Below, one piece after another: positions 56,624 through 64,000 of a DNA stretch of 64,000 bases; position 1 is the stretch's first letter; every line of letters starts with the position of its first letter. A program made the translations under genes and the position numbers. Under the pieces are notes generated by a model, which was not told the origin of the DNA, made no database searches, and saw nothing but the letters and a program-made list of their open reading frames with translations. The stretch is from Streptococcus ferus DSM 20646 (GTDB lineage Bacteria; Bacillota; Bacilli; Lactobacillales; Streptococcaceae): positions 361,069 through 425,068 of the forward strand of contig NZ_AQVD01000002.1 of assembly GCF_000372425.1 (NCBI RefSeq), read 5' to 3'.

Positions 56624-56652
56624 AAAGAGCCTGAGAATTACTTCCCAGACTC
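56624..56652 (-). terminator. possible terminator of the CNNM/CBS gene
   Basis: GAGTCTGGGA pairs with TCTCAGGCTC on the minus strand (two G-U pairs) across the gene's stop codon. The T tract is weak. Confidence 0.4.
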
Positions 56653-57984
56653 CTTCTCTTTATCTTCCCTTTGATTAGGTGTTACAATCACTTTTAGTTT
56701 GGTCACACGGCCGTCTTTTACCTTGTCATTCACCAAGGACAGATGTTTTTCCTTGCTATCCACGTCAAAGATTTCTTTTTCCTCCTGGGTCGGTATGGTA
56801 CCGACACCGGTCAGATAAAAGCCGGCAATGGTATCCACGTCGTCGCTTTCCAGCTCTGTTTCAAAATAATCGTTAAAGTCACTCAGATTCATTGTCCCGA
56901 GAACAATGTAGGTATTCTCAGCTACTTCACGGACAGAAACGGCCGCTTTATCGGTTTCATCATCGATTTCACCGACAATTTCCTCTAGAAGGTCTTCTAG
57001 GGTGACAAGCCCAGCCACTCCGCCATACTCGTCCAAGAGAATGGCCATCTGATTTTGTGTATTTTTCAAAGAGGTCAGCAAATCATCGACAAAAATCGTC
57101 TCTGGAACAAAAAGTGGTTCTTGGAGGATGCGCCGGAGATTAATCTGCTCAAAGCCTTGCTTAAAACCAGCATCTAATAACTTTTTCGTATGAATGAGAC
57201 CAATGATTTTATCCTTATCCCCATCGTAAACGGGAATTCTGGAAAAACTTTCCTTGAGAATGGCTTCAATAATCTCAGTGGTATCATCGTTGATATCAAC
57301 CATGAAAGCATCGGTCCGAGGAACCATAACTTCACGCGCCATGAGTTCATCCAGTGAAAAGATTCCCTGAAGCATCTCAATTTCGTCAGCGTCAAGTGTC
57401 TCCTCGCTATTGGTCAGCATGTACTCAATCTCATCACGCGTCATCTTCTCATCCGCATCATCAAACTGCATCGGCGTCAGACGACTCAAGAGATTGGTCG
57501 AAGCTGACAGCAGCCAGACAAAAGGACTGACAATCTTGCCCATGAAAATAACAATAGGAGCTGACATGACCGCTAGGTTTTCTTTTAAATTCATTGCGAT
57601 ACGCTTGGGATAAAGCTCCCCCAAAACGATTGAAATATAGGTCAGAAAGGCTAGGGAAATCAGACTTCCTGCAGTATCCGCAGTTGCCGAATTGCCGAAC
57701 CAGCCAGCAATGATATCTCCCAGTGAATCGGCCAATCTTGCCCCTGATAAGAGGGTAATCAGCGTAATGCCGACTTGAATGGTTGACAGAAACTGATTGG
57801 GATTTTCAAGGACTTTTAACAGACGGATATACTTTTTCTCCCCTTCTTCGGCCTTTTGTTCCACCCGAGAGCGATTCAACGATACAAGAGCCATTTCGGT
57901 GGCAGAGAAAAAAGCATTGCAAAGGGTCAAAATGAGTAAGAGTAGAAATTGTAAGAACAAGGACTGACTCCCGGGGTCTTCCAT
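56638..57984 (-). CDS. CNNM/CorC-family (hemolysin-like, TlyC) membrane protein
   Basis: The 448-residue protein has an N-terminal DUF21 membrane domain with about four helices (FFSATEMALVSLNRSRVEQKA), a CBS pair (about 215-335; MVPRTDAFMVD and PLFVPETIFVDDLL) and a C-terminal CorC/HlyC domain ending with DVDSKEKH. Family members act in Mg or divalent cation efflux, and the hemolysin name is historical. AGGAGAC precedes the start at some distance. It is monocistronic or followed weakly by pflA. Confidence 0.9.
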   Translation of the reverse strand: MEDPGSQSLFLQFLLLLILTLCNAFFSATEMALVSLNRSRVEQKAEEGEKKYIRLLKVLENPNQFLSTIQVGITLITLLSGARLADSLGDIIAGWFGNSATADTAGSLISLAFLTYISIVLGELYPKRIAMNLKENLAVMSAPIVIFMGKIVSPFVWLLSASTNLLSRLTPMQFDDADEKMTRDEIEYMLTNSEETLDADEIEMLQGIFSLDELMAREVMVPRTDAFMVDINDDTTEIIEAILKESFSRIPVYDGDKDKIIGLIHTKKLLDAGFKQGFEQINLRRILQEPLFVPETIFVDDLLTSLKNTQNQMAILLDEYGGVAGLVTLEDLLEEIVGEIDDETDKAAVSVREVAENTYIVLGTMNLSDFNDYFETELESDDVDTIAGFYLTGVGTIPTQEEKEIFDVDSKEKHLSLVNDKVKDGRVTKLKVIVTPNQREDKEKESGK

Positions 57985-58020
57985 GATTAGATGTCTCCTA
58001 AATTAGATATAGTTAGTCTA

Positions 58021-59115
58021 TTATAACACAATTTTATTTTTCTTGTGGTAGTCGTACACGCCAGCAGCAAATTTAACGATTTCTTTGATAATGGCGTAAC
58101 CAGGCACAGCCACCAGCATTCCAATCAGACCATAGATATTGCCTCCCAAAACAAGGAGTACCATGATGGTCAGGGGATGAATTTTCATAGCACCGCCGAC
58201 CACACGAGGGTAGATAATATTGCCATCAATTTGCTGAAGAATCATGATATAAATAATTGCAATAATCATCTTTTTGGGGTCTGTAGCTACATAAGCCAAA
58301 ACGACAGGCACCAACCCCAGGTAAGGACCAATATAAGGAATCACATTGGTCACCGCAGCAACTAAGGCAAAGAGAAAGGCATACTGAACGCCCATGATCT
58401 GATAGCCGATAAATGAAAAAACAAAGATAAAGCCAGCATCGATGGCTACCCCGCTAATATAGTGGGATATGGTTTCATTCATCCTGCCCAACAGCTTACT
58501 GATGTTCAGCTTATCATCCCGCAGAACTGTCCGTTCCAGCATGGGGAGCAGCCCCTTACCATCCTTTAGAAGATAAAAGAGAATGACCGGCACCATCACC
58601 AGCACCATGACAACATTAGTAATGATAGAGATAATATTGGACAGGCTCACCGTCACACTGTTCAGAATATTCTTCAAAATATCGACATAAGATAGATTTA
58701 ATTGCCTAAACAAATAATCAAAGTTAATATTTTTAAAAGCCGGATTGTCTTTCAGATTAACCAAGAGATCCTGCATATTGAGATAAATCGTCTGGCTGGC
58801 AGAAATTAAATCCGTCAGCTGTGTAATCAGATTCGGAATCAAACTGGTAATGGAAAAGATCAATAAGCCAATGAGGAGCAGAAAGACCAGACAGATCCCC
58901 CAAATCCGCTTTATCTTGAGCCGCTCCTCCATAAAGCAGACCAAGGGGTTGGTAACATAATAAAGAAAGCCGGCTAAAATAAAAGGGATGAAGAAGGTTC
59001 TGGCTACACTGAAAAAAGGGCTCAGAATACCATCCATCTGCCGCCAGATAAAAATAATAAAGGTAACCAACAGAATCTCTGCTGTCCAAAAGAATAACTT
59101 ATTCGTCTTAAACAT
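58021..59115 (-). CDS. AI-2E (PerM/YdbI) family membrane protein
   Basis: The 364-residue protein has about eight helices and the AI-2E family signature at the C-terminus: VPYIGPYLG-like VIPYIGPYLGLVPVVLAYVATDP, then DGNIIYPRVVGGAMKIHPLTIMVLLVLGG. Family members export small molecules such as AI-2 or ions (Na+/H+), and the substrate here is unknown. AAAAGGGGAG precedes the ATG. It is divergent from the following ABC ATPase gene. Confidence 0.9.
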   Translation of the reverse strand: MFKTNKLFFWTAEILLVTFIIFIWRQMDGILSPFFSVARTFFIPFILAGFLYYVTNPLVCFMEERLKIKRIWGICLVFLLLIGLLIFSITSLIPNLITQLTDLISASQTIYLNMQDLLVNLKDNPAFKNINFDYLFRQLNLSYVDILKNILNSVTVSLSNIISIITNVVMVLVMVPVILFYLLKDGKGLLPMLERTVLRDDKLNISKLLGRMNETISHYISGVAIDAGFIFVFSFIGYQIMGVQYAFLFALVAAVTNVIPYIGPYLGLVPVVLAYVATDPKKMIIAIIYIMILQQIDGNIIYPRVVGGAMKIHPLTIMVLLVLGGNIYGLIGMLVAVPGYAIIKEIVKFAAGVYDYHKKNKIVL

Positions 59116-59152
59116 AATCTCCCCTTTTAAGCACTATTCTATCATATTTTTG

Positions 59153-59161
59153 TGCTATAAT
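59153..59161 (+). promoter_or_regulatory. extended -10 of the YlmA-like ATPase gene
   Basis: TGCTATAAT, 29 nt before the start codon. Confidence 0.55.
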
Positions 59162-59190
59162 AAATGACAATCGCATCAAAAGGAGATATC

Positions 59191-59970
59191 ATGGCACTCA
59201 TTTCAATGACAAATGTTTCGTTAAAAAGACAGGGCAAAGCCCTTCTAAAAGACCTAAACTGGTGTGTTGAGAAAGGTCAGACCTGGGCTATTCTAGGGCT
59301 CAATGGTTCTGGCAAGACGACGCTTTTAAAGCTCATTATGGCCGAATATTGGCCTTCTGAGGGGGAAGTTGAAATTCTTGGCACCACATTTGGGCAGGGA
59401 GATATTCCTGATATGCGCCAAAAAATCGGAGTTGTCGGCTCTTTTATCGCAGAGCGACTGCCCAAGCAGATGCTGGCTGAGAAAATTGTTCTGACAGGGA
59501 AGTACAAGAGCAGCATCCTCTACAAGGCCTACGGCGAAACAGAACTAAATCAGGCGCGGGATATGTTGACAGCCATCGGCGGTCAGCACCTCATCGGCCG
59601 AACTTACGCCAGCCTTTCCCAAGGGGAAAAGCAACTCCTGCTCATCGCCCGCAGTCTAATGGAAGCACCTGATATTATCATTTTGGACGAAGCGACCAGC
59701 GGACTTGATTTATTCGCCCGTGAAAAACTGCTGCAGCAGGTCGATCACATCACAGAACTGCCCCACGCTCCCCTAGTCATCTATGTGACCCACCATGCCG
59801 AAGAAATCACCAAAAAAATGGATCATATCCTCCTCTTGAAAAATGGTGGCATTGCCGCTCAAGGCAAAAAAGAAGACATTATCAGCCAAGAATGCCTATC
59901 TGATTTCTATGACCATCAGGTTAATCTTATACCGCTGGGAGAAGGTCGTTTTTTTATAAAACCGGAGTAA
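59191..59970 (+). CDS. ABC transporter ATP-binding protein (YlmA/ModF-like)
   Basis: The 259-residue ATPase has Walker A GLNGSGKTT, signature LSQGEKQLLLIARSL, and Walker B IIILDEATSGLD. No permease gene is next to it, as with B. subtilis YlmA. The ATG at 59191 follows AAAAGGAG; the upstream ATG at 59164 is rejected. It is the last core-like gene before the AT-rich accessory operon. The transported substrate is unknown. Confidence 0.88.
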   Translation: MALISMTNVSLKRQGKALLKDLNWCVEKGQTWAILGLNGSGKTTLLKLIMAEYWPSEGEVEILGTTFGQGDIPDMRQKIGVVGSFIAERLPKQMLAEKIVLTGKYKSSILYKAYGETELNQARDMLTAIGGQHLIGRTYASLSQGEKQLLLIARSLMEAPDIIILDEATSGLDLFAREKLLQQVDHITELPHAPLVIYVTHHAEEITKKMDHILLLKNGGIAAQGKKEDIISQECLSDFYDHQVNLIPLGEGRFFIKPE

Positions 59971-60022
59971 TATGAGAGCAATATTTGATCCGTCAAAACT
60001 TCAAAATCATTGTATAAAGACT

Positions 60023-60061
60023 AAATACCTCTGACTAGATTTTAACTAGTCAGAGGTATTT
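60023..60061. terminator. 16-bp hairpin at the core/accessory boundary
   Basis: Arms 60023-60038 and 60046-60061 pair perfectly around a 7-nt loop, with T residues after. It ends the ATPase transcript. Confidence 0.85.
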
Positions 60062-60089
60062 GTTTAATGACAGTCTCCTATACTAATTA

Positions 60090-60123
60090 TAAAAATGGCT
60101 AGGGTATCGTATACTTCCTAGCC
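60090..60123 (-). terminator. accessory operon terminator
   Basis: GGCTAGG pairs with CCTAGCC on the minus strand, and the sequence ATTTTTAT follows. It lies just after the STAS-like gene. Confidence 0.7.
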
Positions 60124-60138
60124 TAATCCTGTCTATAA

Positions 60139-60438
60139 TTATGATGCTACTGTTGTTTTATTGGTTTCAAAAGCAAAGCGTTCTTTTATCAATTGGTTAA
60201 TTTGAATAGTTGATTTAATGAAGGAGAGCTTCGCTTTAATGGTGTTAAAAGCGAAGTTCTCCAGTAAATTAATAAAAGCTGAATTAACGAAAGAGGTGCT
60301 GACATAAGAAATGCCCTCAAAAGAAACTGTCACCTCTTCTTCTGCTCTCAAAGCATCTTCAATAAGAGACAAAATCTTTAATCCAGAAGCATTATCTGAA
60401 CAGTTGTCTACAACATCTTTAACAATGATTCTTACCAT
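60139..60438 (-). CDS. small STAS-like protein (DUF4325)
   Basis: The 99-residue protein matches the STAS-like DUF4325 pattern: strand VTVSFEGISYVSTSFVNSAF with Ser/Thr at residues 47-49 where SpoIIAA-type anti-anti-sigma factors carry the phosphorylated Ser. It overlaps the STAS-HATPase gene by 7 nt, so the two are translationally coupled and probably interact. In known partner-switch pairs an HATPase kinase phosphorylates such a protein. Whether that happens here is inference. Confidence 0.8.
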   Translation of the reverse strand: MVRIIVKDVVDNCSDNASGLKILSLIEDALRAEEEVTVSFEGISYVSTSFVNSAFINLLENFAFNTIKAKLSFIKSTIQINQLIKERFAFETNKTTVAS

Positions 60439-61331
60439 TCAAATTCTTCCTCCTCTTCTAAGTCATACAGAGATTGATTTGAGGTATCAATCTTCAATTC
60501 AAAAAAAGTCCCTTGATATGACTCCACAAAAGATCTAGATTCAACAATTTGATTGTCTTCTAGCCTTACTTTACCACAATTTGAAATAATTGTCACTTGA
60601 CCTATCTTATTTGTAGTTAAAGTTTTCATGATATTGGCTAAACCAGCTCCTCTATTTTGTGGAACTGATTGTGTTGATACACCTTCTTTCAAAGCCTCTT
60701 CTATCCACTCATTATCATTTTTTTCTTCATCACACTTCTCTTTCAAAGAGGTTGGAATTCCAATGCCAAAATCTGAAACAGCTATGATAATTTCATTATT
60801 TTTAGGATAGTATTGACCAAATATTGAACCAATTTTTTCAGTTGAATGGTCTGAGATATTATTAAAAATCTCATCAATAGCGACACATATAGATGAAAAA
60901 TCATTTCGTTTTCCCGTCTGTTTCTGTAGCCATCCCATTAAATCAGATTGCTTCCATTGATTCACTTTACTTGTTTCAATTGCTTTCAAGGATAACATAG
61001 TTGGACGTAACTTTGGAACTTTAAAAATATCTGCTTGCCCAAAATTGGTAAAAAATCCACAGTCAGAAAGATACTCCATTACTTCCCAATTCCGTCTATT
61101 TTCTGTCTCTGTATCAACTACAAAGGACATTTCAATCCCTTTATGTTGCTTTGACCACTGAAAAATATTATTTAGGGCTATGACCCCAGCAGGCTGAATA
61201 AATTCAACCTTTGTTAAATCAATGGATACAGACGCGCTATCTGAACTTTTATCAACATAATTTCTAAACTCTATAATATTTTTCCTAATAGAATCTGTAG
61301 TAACCTGCTTAGGTAGAGTAATGGTGCGCAT
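60432..61331 (-). CDS. STAS-HATPase protein (anti-sigma kinase-like)
   Basis: The 299-residue protein has an N-terminal STAS-like domain (about 1-115; SIDLTKVEFIQPAGVIAL) and a GHKL ATPase domain (about 145-280) with N box DEIFNNISDHS (Glu154, Asn157/158), G1 DFGIGIP (187-193) and G2 NRGAGLANI (226-234). There is no histidine phosphoacceptor helix. The STAS domain has QPAG where the phosphorylatable Ser would be. The tail ends in a Glu-rich patch. AAAGGAG precedes the ATG, 44 nt after the methyltransferase gene. Confidence 0.85.
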   Translation of the reverse strand: MRTITLPKQVTTDSIRKNIIEFRNYVDKSSDSASVSIDLTKVEFIQPAGVIALNNIFQWSKQHKGIEMSFVVDTETENRRNWEVMEYLSDCGFFTNFGQADIFKVPKLRPTMLSLKAIETSKVNQWKQSDLMGWLQKQTGKRNDFSSICVAIDEIFNNISDHSTEKIGSIFGQYYPKNNEIIIAVSDFGIGIPTSLKEKCDEEKNDNEWIEEALKEGVSTQSVPQNRGAGLANIMKTLTTNKIGQVTIISNCGKVRLEDNQIVESRSFVESYQGTFFELKIDTSNQSLYDLEEEEEFEW

Positions 61332-61375
61332 GATTTCTCCTTTTATTCTTTCTACCTACTCTATTCGTAAAAATT

Positions 61376-62413
61376 TTATTTCATCTCCTTAACCTTTTCT
61401 TCAATAAAGTCAATCTCATCTTGTGACAAACCATACTTTTTATAAAGCTGCTGATCAATCTCTGAAATAGATTGACTCCAGTCAATATCAGAATTAGGAG
61501 TGAAATCTTGGAGTGGGACATTTTTCCAAGTTGATGCAGTTTCATTATGCTGAGTAATCTTCATTGTTCCCAACATTACCCTCGCAAACTTAGTTTTTAT
61601 GTACTTTAAAAGATATTCTGATTCCCGCTTATTATCAAAAGCTCCAAAAGAAATGAATGTTTGAGTATGCCCGATTAGAGGTTCCCCAATTAAAGGTGTA
61701 GAGAGTGCTTCACCAATTGCTCCACTACCATTTGAACCAGGTAAAATTACTTTATATTTATCTAAATTAGCATGATCAATAATATAGTTTCTGTTTATAT
61801 ATTTTAAGCTTCTTTCCGAATTTTCTCTACCAATAATTTGAACATCTTCATCTGACTGTTTAGTGTCAAAAAATATTTCAGGTAATCGTGTGAATATATT
61901 TGTCAACATATACATCCTTGTTTGGGGACTTACTACTCTTTCTTCAAAAATAGGATAGTCTTTATAAACTTTCTCTGTTAACTTATAGCTATTAAAACCA
62001 TACATTATTTTATTTATAGACTCAAAATTTTTAGAAGACACTATTTTACTCACGATATGATTCAATTCCTTATGTACAGTAAAAGTTCTAATAGCTCCAA
62101 ATACTTTTTGATTATCCCTATATGTTATTGCGATACCTCCCTTAATATCTGTATTAGGAAATATTTTTGAGGAATCTTGTTCATAATAAACAACCTTAAA
62201 ATGTTCATCATTCAAAACTTTTTTATTCCATGCTTTTGGAGTTTGACCTGCTTCAAATAAAAATCGTGCCGGATGAATCATTATAACCTTATTTGAAAGT
62301 TTATTTGATTCATCTAAAAATAAATGATAAATTGGCTCAGGTCTTTTTCCTTGTGCTTCTTCCTGATACGGCGGATTCCCAATAACTACATCAAATTTAA
62401 ATGGTTCTGTCAT
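61376..62413 (-). CDS. C-terminal half of a split gamma-type (Eco57I-like) N6-adenine DNA methyltransferase with target-recognition region
   Basis: The 345-residue protein begins only 12 residues before the catalytic NPPY (13-16) in FDVVIGNPPYQ, then MIHPARFLFEAG and DIKGGIAI (later methyltransferase motifs). SAM-binding motif I is absent from this chain. Residues from about 150 look like a target-recognition region, poorly conserved in style and very AT-rich. The ATG overlaps the upstream stop as ATGA, with GGAGGAG inside the upstream coding end, so the two halves are made together. Confidence 0.85.
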   Translation of the reverse strand: MTEPFKFDVVIGNPPYQEEAQGKRPEPIYHLFLDESNKLSNKVIMIHPARFLFEAGQTPKAWNKKVLNDEHFKVVYYEQDSSKIFPNTDIKGGIAITYRDNQKVFGAIRTFTVHKELNHIVSKIVSSKNFESINKIMYGFNSYKLTEKVYKDYPIFEERVVSPQTRMYMLTNIFTRLPEIFFDTKQSDEDVQIIGRENSERSLKYINRNYIIDHANLDKYKVILPGSNGSGAIGEALSTPLIGEPLIGHTQTFISFGAFDNKRESEYLLKYIKTKFARVMLGTMKITQHNETASTWKNVPLQDFTPNSDIDWSQSISEIDQQLYKKYGLSQDEIDFIEEKVKEMK

Positions 62414-64000
62414 TTCTTTTCTCCTCCAAAGGCTTGGGCGACTGCATCCTGCATGGTTCCGTTTTTAGCTGCAGGTACTAAGTCTAGCTGTTTTAGATTG
62501 CGGGTGTCAATATGATCAAACTGACCATAGACAAACGTTTTAGCAATATGATAGATAATCTCAGTTGGAGCTGCGCCAAAGACCTGATTTTCTAGGATAT
62601 GCTTGATACGTTCTTGTCCATTTGGAAAGGCTGCTTTGTGAATCTGACTATGATAAAGTTTTTTGGCTACTTCTGTCAGATAAAGTCCTGACTTCACATA
62701 AGGATCAAAAAATGTACGGTTTAAATCTTCAAAGATATCAGGATTCTCATCTTCCAAACTATCTACCATCAGCTTGACATATTTGCGTGGCGTAAACTTC
62801 TGATTAGTCTTTTGCAAGGGGATATAGTCAAAGATATCCTCTGTCTGACTGTCATCAAAGTAGTTAGCCAATTTAGACTTTAGACTTAAGAACTCTTGAA
62901 TGGATTGATTAAAGACAACTTCATCAAAAAGATGTCCCTCATAATGCTTCATTTCTCCTGTTTCTTCGTCCATATAATCACCGCCATCTCTCAGGAAACG
63001 GAATTGGTCTTCTGTAATACCTGTCACTTCCTCAAAAACATTATCTGGTGCATACTCATCAAAATTTGCCAAGGTCAGATTTTCATCTCCATATGCCATA
63101 ATAAAACTAGGAATTGTGCGGGAAAAACCACGTAGGTGGTCACGAACATCTTGTTCTATGCTAGCTTTTTTACGTTCAGTCTGACGAATTTCCTGTTCCT
63201 TAACAGCCGCTTCTTGAGCTTCTGCGAGAGTTGTTGAAAGATCAGACATCAGGTCTGTCTGCAGTTCTTGAAAGGCAGTAGATAGGTCTACCTTTTCTGC
63301 AAGCAAAATAGCTGTTCTTTCCCGCTCTGTTACGGCTTCATTTAGTTTCTCCTCATAATTTCGCTTGATTTCAGCTTGCTTATGATCGAAAGACAAATAT
63401 TTTTCTTTTACTTCTTGCTCAACATGATTTTGCATTGTCTTTTGCATGCGATCAATATCCGATTTATGGACATTTTCAAATTGACTTTTGACAGTCTCTA
63501 AATCTGGCCGTATCGTCTTAACAGCTGTATCAGCTACCTGATTAATAAACTTTTCTGCGGAATTTATATCCATTTTCCCAATATTGGTACGAAGATCATC
63601 CGTCACTTCTACAACTTTTTCATCCCCAAAAATTGCCTCGGTTTTATTGATAACAATTTTATCAGATACTTGAACATTACCATTCTCATCAGTTGCTATG
63701 GCACCCGTATCGATTATTTTATTTTTCTTTTTATCTTCCTTGGCCGGCTCAAGCTGGTTTAAGGTCTCTTGCACAATAGGCGGGGCTTGGAAAATAGAGG
63801 AAATATTGGTAAAGAGGAAATTACTCATAAAGCCGTGCCTAACCACTTCAGTTGCTTTGAGTTGATGCGGAATGGTCAGGACCTTTTCAGCGTCTAACTC
63901 CATCATGCGTCCTTCGCTATCCTCACCAATAACAGGTAGGAAATTAAGGAGATTTTGAATATTGGCCTTACGTTCTTGACTAGTCCCAGCACCATTGACT
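62410..64000 (-). CDS. C-terminal part of a large restriction-modification protein (probably helicase fused to methyltransferase N-half), 5' end outside window
   Basis: The frame is open to base 64000; 529 residues are visible. Numbered from Met at 63906: residues 140-260 are a long charged helical region; FTPRKYVKLMVDSL (371-384) matches motif X; FFDPYVKSGLYLTEV (399-413) sits where motif I (DPxxGxG) should be; HILENQVFG (436-444) resembles the motif II strand. The upstream part (NLLNFLPVIGEDSEGR, GFMSNFLFTNIS) resembles DEAD-box restriction proteins of streptococci. The catalytic NPPY is in the next gene. The true start is not in the window. Confidence 0.75.
   Translation of the reverse strand, partial: VNGAGTSQERKANIQNLLNFLPVIGEDSEGRMMELDAEKVLTIPHQLKATEVVRHGFMSNFLFTNISSIFQAPPIVQETLNQLEPAKEDKKKNKIIDTGAIATDENGNVQVSDKIVINKTEAIFGDEKVVEVTDDLRTNIGKMDINSAEKFINQVADTAVKTIRPDLETVKSQFENVHKSDIDRMQKTMQNHVEQEVKEKYLSFDHKQAEIKRNYEEKLNEAVTERERTAILLAEKVDLSTAFQELQTDLMSDLSTTLAEAQEAAVKEQEIRQTERKKASIEQDVRDHLRGFSRTIPSFIMAYGDENLTLANFDEYAPDNVFEEVTGITEDQFRFLRDGGDYMDEETGEMKHYEGHLFDEVVFNQSIQEFLSLKSKLANYFDDSQTEDIFDYIPLQKTNQKFTPRKYVKLMVDSLEDENPDIFEDLNRTFFDPYVKSGLYLTEVAKKLYHSQIHKAAFPNGQERIKHILENQVFGAAPTEIIYHIAKTFVYGQFDHIDTRNLKQLDLVPAAKNGTMQDAVAQAFGGEKK

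Noticed and set aside
62410..62413. Sequencing frameshift splitting one methyltransferase gene
   Set aside because: Not excluded, but a good GGAGGAG site at the right distance before the ATG and an exact ATGA overlap favour a natural two-gene design. It is kept as a test in the findings.
62896..63135. 79-residue plus-strand frame inside the large restriction protein gene
   Set aside because: It is an antisense shadow of the open minus-strand frame, without promoter or ribosome site.

Overview
The window looks like chromosomal DNA of a low-GC Firmicute, most likely a Streptococcus with mutans-group gene order. The grounds are the gene families and clusters: liv operon - ylbG/ylbF - clpP - upp - patB/metB - ytgP/murE - fhu, serC-ridA-GNAT-serA, amtB-glnB, macP beside mtnN and a NUDIX gene, and DUF1803. 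Further support comes from extended -10 promoters (TGnTATAAT), strong AGGAGG ribosome sites, and CtsR- and CodY-like operators. The species is not settled by the sequence. No rRNA, tRNA, CRISPR array, intact insertion sequence or prophage is visible.

Layout. 1-3000: a truncated PadR regulator with a serine hydrolase, a 467-bp gap with a possible decayed coding remnant, and a membrane protein. 3.1-9.2 kb: ftsK, a cyclophilin lipoprotein, and a NitT/TauT-type ABC importer. 9.2-18.6 kb: mtnN-macP-nudix, DUF3021, glmU, a cluster of ASCH, DJ-1, SDR and DUF2829 (Tad2-like) genes, metG. 18.8-27.6 kb: tehB, exoA, two VOC genes, a cation efflux gene, arsC-like, ogt, the serine pathway (serC, ridA, GNAT, serA) and cutC. 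27.6-34.5 kb: an RNA pseudouridine synthase, glnB-amtB, the rsmI-yabA-ricT-holB-tmk run, and a CBS/ACT protein. 34.5-43.7 kb: livJHMGF, ylbG, ylbF, clpP, upp, patB, metB. 43.8-60 kb: ytgP diverging from murE, a siderophore-type iron importer, an ABC exporter, ppaC, pflA, a CNNM/CBS protein, an AI-2E family protein and an ABC ATPase.

The genes fall into working groups. MurE, YtgP, GlmU and MacP serve wall synthesis. YabA, HolB, Tmk and FtsK serve replication and segregation. LivJHMGF and AmtB-GlnB handle amino-acid and nitrogen supply, and both have CodY-like boxes inside their promoters. MetB and PatB handle sulfur amino acids. RicT and YlbF belong to a complex known in Bacillus.

The accessory part is at the right edge (60.1-64 kb, minus strand). 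It is an AT-rich operon ending in its own terminator, running in transcription order as follows: (1) a large protein, cut by the window edge, whose C-terminus holds methyltransferase motif X and a motif-I-like segment; (2) a translationally coupled protein that begins at the catalytic NPPY motif; (3) a STAS-HATPase protein; (4) a small STAS-like DUF4325 protein. This looks like a split gamma-type N6-adenine methyltransferase or restriction system joined to a partner-switching-like pair, and it is the best candidate here for an unusual system. A second pattern is a set of five genes (ftsK, tmk, ylbF, the DUF1803 gene and murE) whose -10 boxes sit 6-7 nt before the start codon without a Shine-Dalgarno sequence, which suggests leaderless mRNAs.
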